Of a stretch of 64,000 bases of DNA, positions 57,719 to 64,000 are shown one piece after another. The notes below the pieces were generated by a model. That model did not search any database. It was not told the origin of the DNA and saw nothing but the letters and a program-made list of their open reading frames with translations. The position numbers and the translations under genes are program-made. Source of the stretch: Symbiodinium natans (lineage: Eukaryota; Sar; Dinophyceae; Suessiales; Symbiodiniaceae); contig CAJNDS010002451.1 in assembly GCA_905221605.1 (NCBI GenBank), forward strand, positions 99,501 to 163,500, in the 5' to 3' direction. Every line of letters starts with the position of its first letter. Within the stretch, counting starts at the first letter, position 1.

Positions 57719-60064
57719 ATGGAACAGTCTGCAAATGTGGGTTCCACTTCTGATGGGTAGCTTGGTGGTTCTACTCCTCAGTCTGGAGCAAGGGGCTTTC
57801 GTAAGCGTTGGCAGTCCACGGTCAGTTCGTTGGCAAATCTTCCTGCAGCGGCTTGCATTTCAGCAGTTTCAGTACATGGATCGACTGGTTTTTCAGATGC
57901 TGTTCTGGAAGAATCTTCTGAAGCGGATTTACATGCAGCTGCTTTGGTTCCTCCCCAATTTCATAATATTCCGCCGACTATGTCACCGCCAACGACAGTG
58001 CTTTTGCCTTTGCAGGCGACTCCTAAAGCTCCCTCTTGCGGCACGGCCCCTTCTCTGGGTCAGAGGCTGGGGGTTACTGCGAAAGCTTTCCCAGGGGCTC
58101 GTCCAGGGTCTTCCGGGTCTGTTCGGGTTCAGCCTAGGGTTCCTGCACGGAAGCGGCTAGCAGATGCGCTTTCGGATCCACCCCCACCTAGACCTATGTC
58201 TGGGGGTAAGCTCGCGCGCCCAGGGTTAGCTTTTTCCCCTTCCCCGAAGCCTTGCCCTAAACGTGCATCTGCTTACGCCACACATTGCCGAGTGCCCACA
58301 GGAACGCACAGTCAGGTTCTCACGGCTTCAGGTGCTTCAGATACAACAATGGGGCCTTCGGCTCTTGCATCTTCGGACGCTGCTTCACACGACAGTGTCA
58401 AGGGGGCGCCAAATGCATCTTCTTTCTATTTGCCTTTGCAGTCACGGTCGGGACAGGCTTCTACAAGGCGAACAGAGGGCAAAGCTTCATCGTTGGTGAC
58501 ACAGCAATCTGTGCGAGCAGCGATGTCACTACGTGCTGCAGCTCTTTGGGACACACTTGTGGGCATCTTTCTTGCAATTTCTCCCGTGCTGCAGCAAGCT
58601 CATCAGGCAGTTCAGACAAGTCAGATTCTTGATCGTCTTTTTCAGTCTGTCAGTGAATCGACATGCATGCGGTATTGCCAATCTTTGCTGCGTTTCTTGC
58701 AAGTTTTTGAGGAGCTGCGTGGTACTGTCTGTGGAGGTTTCGAATTGTTCATGTTCCTGGACGCTTTTGCGGTCTTGGCCAGGCAACCTTCAGGCCCGCT
58801 TACTGCTCCAGTGAATGTTCTCAAGGCTCTGCGTTGGATTAAGAAACTTTTCGAGTTGCCCTGGCCCGACTTGGCATCGCCGATGTTTCGAGCGTTGGAG
58901 GCTCGACGTCCTGGTCCTCGTCGAGAGTCTGTGCCGTTTCCTGCAGCTTTCATTGCCTTTCTTGAGGCCGTCGTGATTCAGGGGGACATCTTTCCACGCT
59001 TTTACAGGTTATTTTCGGGAGCAATTCTTACTTGCATCTACGCAAGTCTTCGATGGAGTGATGCACAGTCGGTCCTCTGGGATGCTATTTTCTTGGACAT
59101 CGATACACTGCGATCAACTGCTGTCAGGACGAAGGTGTCTACACAGGGCATGCCTTTCGCAATATGGCGTGAAGGCATTCAGGCCAGTTCAGGCTTTTCT
59201 TGGGTGGACCACTGGGTCTGGCTTCTTGGCGAAGTTTTCAGTGAGGTTCGTGAAGTCTTGCCAGACTTTACCCCTGATGTCCTGTTTTTCAGCTGGCAAG
59301 ATGGTATGTTCGAGCCACTATCTTACGCAGCTTCTTTGCGCGCTCTTAGGGAACTCCTGCAGGAATCTGGGTTGTTTGGAGCGTCTCAGATCCAGGAGTT
59401 TACACTTCACAGTGCCAAGGCTACAGTTCTTTCCATGGCCATACAGTTGAACGTTTCCGAATTCCTTCGTGCTTTTCAAGGCCATCATCGCATGACGAAA
59501 CTGTACAGTCGAGACGACGTTCACTATGCGCTGCAGGTTCAACGCAGTGTCCTTGATGCTTTGAGGAGTGGCTGGTTGCCTCGCATTACTATGCTTCGTG
59601 GTGCGGCTCCACCAGTGCAGCAACCGGCTTGTACCATTCTCTCTTGCGTACCACCTGCTGCGGTTCATCCTTTCTTTGCGCCTCATTCTTCTGAGCAGCA
59701 TGGTCAGGTCGCAACGGCACAGCCATCATCTTCGGAGCCTGGTGCTGTGCAGCAGGCGTCTTGCTCTGTCGCAATGAGCTCAACGGGGCCTCCGGAGTCA
59801 ACAGTTTCGTCAGAACAGGGCATTGCTTCTTCGTCTGATGAGGAATCGGTGCCTCCTGCGCTGCTTGATCTGGGCGCTCCTGAGGAGCTATGCGTTTGGA
59901 AGGCTCCAAGCGGTGTGTACCACGCTGGGGACCCAGCTAAAGACATGCTGCCGGCCTGCGGCGTTCGTTCCGCTCGACTGGAATCAGTGGCTTTTCTCCC
60001 CGCTGGCGGGCGCCTTTGCAAACGCCCCGCTTGTATGAAGATTTTTGAGCTTCCTTTGGCGTGA
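57719..60064 (+). CDS. Tyrosine recombinase (retroelement integrase), one in-frame stop
   Basis: The plausible start is ATG 57,719 (MEQSANVGSTSDG). An in-frame TAG at 57,758-57,760 interrupts it, and the frame is then open to 60,064. Numbering here is from TTG 57,830 (744 codons). Residues 1-230 are Pro/Ser-rich and disordered. The core domain is at about 240-600. Catalytic candidates: R408 (YASLRWSD), H527-xx-K530 (TLHSAKATVLS, where most family members have HxxR), H552/H553 (FQGHHRM) and nucleophile Y559 (KLYSRDD). It would integrate circular cDNA by strand exchange without a target duplication. The C-terminal tail (600-744) is Ser-rich with a short Cys/Arg end. The Lys at the second Arg position and the TAG are the two oddities. 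Confidence 0.82.
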
Positions 60065-60568
60065 AATGCAAAAGGTCCCACTTTTCGCTGCCTCATAGGC
60101 TTCTAGTTTTTCTATAGCTTCAAGAGCGCTTTTTCAGTCGGGGAAGCACATGTGAGGGATGCGTGCTCGAGGATAGCATGCATGCGTCAAGCTTCTTCAG
60201 AGCGGGGTGCAGGTACCTCAGCACAAGCTTCCCTGTTTCGTCCCAGAAACACGCTTGGCCAATTGGGCCTCTGCTCTCAGCGTTGCAGATAGTTTCCCTT
60301 GAGGTAACTTTCTTGCGTACATTTGCTGCATGTTGCATAGGTTGATGGTATCTCCTCTTGTGGTTCCTTTGTTCTCTTAGGCTCCAATGATTGGTACAAA
60401 CTTTCGGGTCTGCAATAGCTCCCTATGTGCATGTGCGCGTTTTGCGTTTGAGTGATCGCTTCCGCTTCCTCTGCAACAAGAGGCGCTTCAGCAAACCTTC
60501 TGAACCCTCCGTTTGGGTGCGGCTCTGCGCGCATAGGCTTTGGTGCTTCATTGCAATCAGTGCCCTGC
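60065..60568. other. Gap between recombinase and Gag-like ORFs
   Basis: About 500 bp. No promoter or inverted repeat is recognised. The Gag-like frame is open from 60,452, directly after a TGA at 60,449. A candidate junction between two elements would lie here. Confidence 0.4.
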
Positions 60569-61798
60569 ATGGCTTCATTGGCAACAAGTCTAGGTTTCGA
60601 TGTGGTCGAGGATGACATGCCAGCTCTTCTGGCTTCTTTCGATATCCCGTCGGAGCTCCACGCTGTGATTGGCAACTTTACGCCCAAGCTTTTCGGGCTT
60701 GTGGCTACAGATCTTACAGACTTGAATCACTTCCTTGCTTCTTTGGAATTGGCTTCTTGTAGCGAAGATGAGTTCGTGGTTCGTGCCAAGATTCGTCGTC
60801 TTTGGCAGCACTGCTCTGCACCTGAAGTACCAGCCGAAAATCCTGCGGTGAATGCAACGCAACCACTGTCCACTACTTCCTCGACAAGTACGTGGGCGGA
60901 GACTTTTCCACCCAAGCTGGATGCTGCCGTTGTACGCTCTTTTCGGGATCGCTTCGAGAAGTCTTATCCTTCCGAAATACTGGACAGTGAATCGATGCCG
61001 AGTTCACGGCTTTTAGCTTTGGCACATCGTTATGTCAAAAACAAGGAGTGGCAGTGGATTCCTTGGGCTTGGCGTATGAGCCAAGCTCAGCTTGACGCCT
61101 CCCAGCTTCAACGGCCGAGTAAGCTGCCTAAGCTTGACAATCTTTTCGTGGACGAAGTGCCTGTCCGGGACCTTCCACATGGCAACAACCCAGCATCAGA
61201 AGGCATCCTTCGTTCTGTGCTCTCAATTCACTCCAATGCCATAGCCCTGGTGGAAGGTGCGCATCTTGGCGTCCTTCGCCTCTATGAGAAGCGTTTCTTG
61301 AAGTTGGCCTTGCAGCGCTTCGAGAATGGCTCTGGCTTGCGCTCTGTCAATGTTCAGGAGGCGATGAATGCAGATCGTCGAGCTTGGGAAGTGATAGGTG
61401 ATTTGCTTGCTCATGGCTGGCAGCTTGACGACGCGATCTCTGAAGTTGTGGAGGTCCGAAACGAGCTGTCCTCAATGCTTCAAGCTCGTCCTTGGACTCC
61501 GAAGTTTGAGCCTTCTCGGGGCAAGGGCGGGTTCAAGGGCAAGCCTCCCGGCAAACCTAAGGGTAAGGGTAGGGGGTTTGGCCTTAAAGAAGCTTTTTCA
61601 GGCAAGGAACGCACACCCTGGGCAACAGAGATTGTGCGCAACAACGAGGTCCAGAAGATTTGTGTTCAGTACAATCTGCCTTCAGGGTGCCAGCGACCCG
61701 CTTGCAAGTTTCTCCATGTTTGCTGTGTTGCCAAGCAGGACGGCGCCCCTTGCGGTGGGAAGCATAGTGCAACTCAGCACCGGGCAACTCCTCACTGA
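60569..61798 (+). CDS. Gag-like protein with CCCH zinc finger
   Basis: Chosen start ATG 60,569 (MASLATSLGFDVVEDDMPAL); the frame is open back to 60,452 without another ATG. Numbering from 60,452: a helical central region (about 160-345); a Gly/Lys/Pro-rich basic stretch (about 349-371, RGKGGFKGKPPGKPKGKGRG), suited to nucleic-acid binding; then a zinc finger C404-x8-C413-x4-C418-x3-H422 with further Cys/His (C434, H438, H443). The layout, capsid-like helices then basic and zinc-binding tail, fits a Gag that packages element RNA. The ORF ends at a single TGA (61,796-61,798), and the pol frame continues in the same frame. An RNA-binding host protein is less likely given the context. Confidence 0.7.
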   Translation: MASLATSLGFDVVEDDMPALLASFDIPSELHAVIGNFTPKLFGLVATDLTDLNHFLASLELASCSEDEFVVRAKIRRLWQHCSAPEVPAENPAVNATQPLSTTSSTSTWAETFPPKLDAAVVRSFRDRFEKSYPSEILDSESMPSSRLLALAHRYVKNKEWQWIPWAWRMSQAQLDASQLQRPSKLPKLDNLFVDEVPVRDLPHGNNPASEGILRSVLSIHSNAIALVEGAHLGVLRLYEKRFLKLALQRFENGSGLRSVNVQEAMNADRRAWEVIGDLLAHGWQLDDAISEVVEVRNELSSMLQARPWTPKFEPSRGKGGFKGKPPGKPKGKGRGFGLKEAFSGKERTPWATEIVRNNEVQKICVQYNLPSGCQRPACKFLHVCCVAKQDGAPCGGKHSATQHRATPH

Positions 61799-63357
61799 CT
61801 ATCATGTGATGTGGCTTCAGCTCCTTCAAAGTCCTCACAACTCTTGTGTACAGGCGACATTCTTGCAGGGGCGGCTCTACCTTCGAGCAGCAATCCTAAG
61901 GATCTGCTGGCCAATTTCCTTGGTGCAAGCGACTTTTCTTTTGCGGCATTACTTTCGGTCTTGGTGGCATTTTTGGGCGATTTGAACTTTTCGAGGCGTG
62001 AGCATGTGGTTCAGTCCACAGACTCTTCAGCTTATCTCAACTTTGGATACCGCTCAGGGACACAGGTCGGCATTTGCAATCTGACTTGGGATTTTCCAGA
62101 GCTTGTCTCTTTCATCAACCTTTGTTTGAGGCGAGCTTTCCCTGGGAAGAGTTGGGCTTCGGTTTGCGTGTCCCATAACTCTTTTGCAAAGCTACACAGT
62201 GATTCAGGGAATTTGTACGGCTCTGAAAACCATGTGCTTTCTCTGGGCCAACATGTCGGTGGCCTTCTTTGGTTGGAGGGTGCATTGGAACAGCCCGCAC
62301 CTCCCCCATCTTCCCAGTCCGTGGATTGCTCCGGCGGCCTGGTGAACATTCACGAAAAGCCTTTTTCTTTTAACCCACGTCTTCTTCATGGTTCTTCTGA
62401 GTGGGTTGGAGATCGATGGGTGCTAATCGCGTACACCCCGCAAGTTTTCCAATCTGCGTCATCCGAAGAATTATTGCAGCTGCAGTCGCTATCTTTTCCA
62501 TTCCCTGGGGCTGAGACCACATCTTCGGCGGCACTTTCACCATCGCCATCGCTAGTGCCTTTGGCGTCAGATACAAAGCTTTTCCTGGACCTCTGCTGTG
62601 GCTCTTCGGCTCCTTTCTCCACGGCGGTACGTGCGCTGGGTATTCCTTGTCTTGCAGTTGATCCACTTTTTGGAGAAGGTTTGGACCTTCACGATGAGAC
62701 TTTTGATAAACTTCTGGCCTTGGCTCACAATGAATTGGCACATGCTAGTCCACCCTGTGGCGAGTTTTCGCTGGTTAAGCTTCGAGAAGACGGTGGGCCT
62801 CGGGCTATCCGCACTCCAGATGAGCCTTATGGCAGGTCTGATCTTACTGAGGCAGAGTCCGAACGCTTGCATACCAGCTTTACGTTGGCAACCCGTTGCA
62901 TATCTCTGCTGCTGGCAGTGTTTGAGTCCGGTGGCCAAACCAGTCTTGAGCATCCCAGGAACTCTATGCTTTGGCTTTTGAAGGAGGCTCAGTTCTACCT
63001 AAACTCTGTGGCAGCTGATGTGGTCGTCACGTCCGCTTGCCAGTGGCAGCAGGATTGGTTTAAGCACTGGGCGTTTGCGACATCTCTTCGATCACTTCAG
63101 AGCCTGGCTGGCGTTTGCCCACATGGGAAGGATGCACACGCACAGATCTGGGGCGTCAAAGATGAGACTGGGCAGCATCTGTCTCGCTTGACTGCCGCGT
63201 ACCCGGAAAGTTTGGCCAACGCCTTCGCCCAGCAAGTTCTTCCTTTATTTACGCCGCTGCCAGACGCACACTTCGTTGTCTTGCAGGAATGTATGCAGCT
63301 GCTTCCACGCAAACCTATGTCAGCTTCCTTTCCATGTGCTACCCAGGATGGGGGGGG
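61799..63357 (+). CDS. Pol N-terminal part: 2OG-Fe(II) dioxygenase-like plus methyltransferase-like domains
   Basis: Same frame as the Gag-like ORF, separated from it only by TGA 61,796-61,798. There is no in-frame ATG for about 385 codons, so it is probably made by readthrough or the TGA is a mutation. Numbering from 61,811. Domain 1 (about 60-210) has the 2-oxoglutarate/Fe(II) dioxygenase signature: H129-S-D131 (AKLHSDSGN), H193 (PRLLHGSS) and R202 (GDRWVLIAYTP), nine residues after H193. Domain 2 (about 256-480) looks like a DNA cytosine methyltransferase: motif I FLDLCCGSSAPFSTA (258-272), acidic D284 (AVDPLF), motif IV HASPPCGEFS (311-320, Cys316), SLEHPRNSMLW (378-388) and TAAYPESLANAFA. 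Together they could add and oxidise methyl groups on nucleic acid; this is inference. The raw frame runs on to 63,730, but the sequence after 63,357 is out of frame. Confidence 0.75.
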
Positions 63358-64000
63358 ATCTTTAGCATGCCAGATTGGTCCTCGCCACAGCCAGGAAAGG
63401 ATGATGTCCTACGTGAAGTACGCCACAAGCTGCATGCAAAGCTTTTGCAGCTTCGTGCTCCACAACGCCTCCGGGAGCATGTGGCAAATAATACAAACTC
63501 CCCGCTGTTCACTTCAGAGGAGGTTTTCGAATTGCGTGCAATTTGGGATGCGGTTTTGGCGCCATCTTCTGGTTTGGATTGGCAAGTTTCGGCTGGGCAG
63601 CCTTATTCTCTGTCAGCTTTGGAGGCTGTGGCATCCTTCATTTCTGATAAAGATGTGTCGCTATGGCCATGCTTGCATGAGGGGGTGCCGACAGGGTACC
63701 GTCGCAATATACCTGTGTCTGGGGTTCTGATTCCGCTTGAGTCAAACGACTTCGATCCACCACCTCTTCAACACTGCACGGGTAACTGGAGTGAGGCAGA
63801 AAAGGATCCGGAGTTGTTCCGTGATCTCATTGAGCAGGAGGTGGCTGCTGGCTTCTTGGAAGAGGTTGGTTCACTGGAGACGGCGCAGTCACGTTGGCCG
63901 AATCTCACTGCCGTGGGCAAGTGCAACATTGTCAAGCATCCTACTAAAGCTCCTCGCTTGATCATGGACAGTTCTATATCCAATACAAATGCTGGTTGCT
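63358..64000 (+). CDS. Reverse transcriptase N-terminus, partial at window end
   Basis: The frame is shifted relative to the preceding block by a length change in the G8 run at 63,350-63,357 and is open for the last 214 codons. It begins IFSMPDWSSPQPGKDDVL. After about 120 residues of linker come WPCLHEGVPTGYRRNIP, DLIEQEVAAGFLEEVGS and then the first RT blocks: SRWPNLTAVGKCNIVK and APRLIMDSSISNTN. The PRLIMDSS segment corresponds to the fingers region before the first catalytic Asp; the (Y/F)xDD box must lie beyond 64,000. It would copy element RNA. The linker keeps coding character, so the frame change is recent, programmed, or a sequencing error. Confidence 0.8.
   Translation, partial: MFSMPDWSSPQPGKDDVLREVRHKLHAKLLQLRAPQRLREHVANNTNSPLFTSEEVFELRAIWDAVLAPSSGLDWQVSAGQPYSLSALEAVASFISDKDVSLWPCLHEGVPTGYRRNIPVSGVLIPLESNDFDPPPLQHCTGNWSEAEKDPELFRDLIEQEVAAGFLEEVGSLETAQSRWPNLTAVGKCNIVKHPTKAPRLIMDSSISNTNAGC

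Larger units (their letters stand above)
57719..64000 (+). mobile_element. Tyrosine-recombinase retroelement (DIRS/VIPER-like), right end off window
   Basis: Three same-strand ORF blocks: tyrosine recombinase, Gag-like with CCCH finger, and pol with 2OG-Fe(II) dioxygenase-like, methyltransferase-like and RT domains. DIRS-type elements normally have the order gag, RT/RNase H/methyltransferase, recombinase. Recombinase before RT is reported for trypanosomatid VIPER elements. It may alternatively be the tail of one element followed by the head of another. Ends not identified. Confidence 0.65.

Noticed and set aside
1-64000. CRISPR arrays, bacterial operons, rRNA operon
   Set aside because: No repeat-spacer pattern of CRISPR type: the telomeric arrays have no constant spacers. 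No Shine-Dalgarno-led gene strings and no SSU/LSU rRNA words were seen.

Overview
The window looks like nuclear DNA of a dinoflagellate, most likely of the Symbiodiniaceae type. Four things point there: pervasive TTTAGGG-type telomeric repeats, an unmistakable fragment of a mitochondrial cox1 gene of the alveolate/dinoflagellate kind embedded in nuclear sequence, a Copia-like polyprotein, and tyrosine-recombinase/reverse-transcriptase retroelement genes that carry methyltransferase-like domains. The taxon is inferred; no rRNA, spliced leader or species marker was found.

Positions 1 to about 45,280 are an interstitial-telomeric-repeat landscape. Roughly 75 arrays, from a few to about 40 copies, alternate between TTTAGGG and CCCTAAA on the + strand. 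Short non-coding spacers separate them, so this is neither a simple chromosome end nor one degraded array. The spacers hold several families of short (about 70-165 bp) inverted-repeat elements that resemble MITEs or hairpins, segmental duplications, microsatellites, an 860-bp purine-only tract and an inverted minisatellite pair. Only three plausible cellular coding fragments lie here, all on the minus strand: two paralogous ankyrin-repeat ORFs (about 20.2 kb and 30.0 kb) and one armadillo-repeat ORF (about 32.4 kb).

Telomeric arrays stop abruptly at about 45.3 kb. After about 1.2 kb of unassigned sequence comes an AT-rich block (46,541 to about 47,400, minus strand) that is a decayed cox1 NUMT. 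From 47,769 to 55,240 lies a decayed Ty1/Copia-like element: gag remnants, integrase with a DD35E spacing, RT with YVDD, and an RNase H split by an indel. The RNase H runs on into an extra C-terminal domain with methyltransferase-like motifs, followed by a 197-aa ORF. Two related segments of about 170-190 bp bracket the element and may be LTR remnants.

Positions 56,850 to 64,000 hold a gag-like fragment and then a retroelement gene set: a tyrosine recombinase ORF, a Gag-like ORF with a CCCH zinc finger, and a pol frame. The pol frame encodes a 2-oxoglutarate/Fe(II) dioxygenase-like domain, then a DNA-cytosine-methyltransferase-like domain, then (after a frame change at a G8 run) the start of an RT that runs off the window. 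The two retroelements share the same ordered methyltransferase-like motifs. Pairing a putative DNA methylase with a putative DNA/RNA demethylase or hydroxylase in one tyrosine-recombinase retroelement is the most interesting system in the window.

Caveats: start codons are poorly defined because several frames open without an ATG. All homology calls are from memory of protein families, not from a database search. Coordinates of repeat arrays are accurate to about 10 bp.
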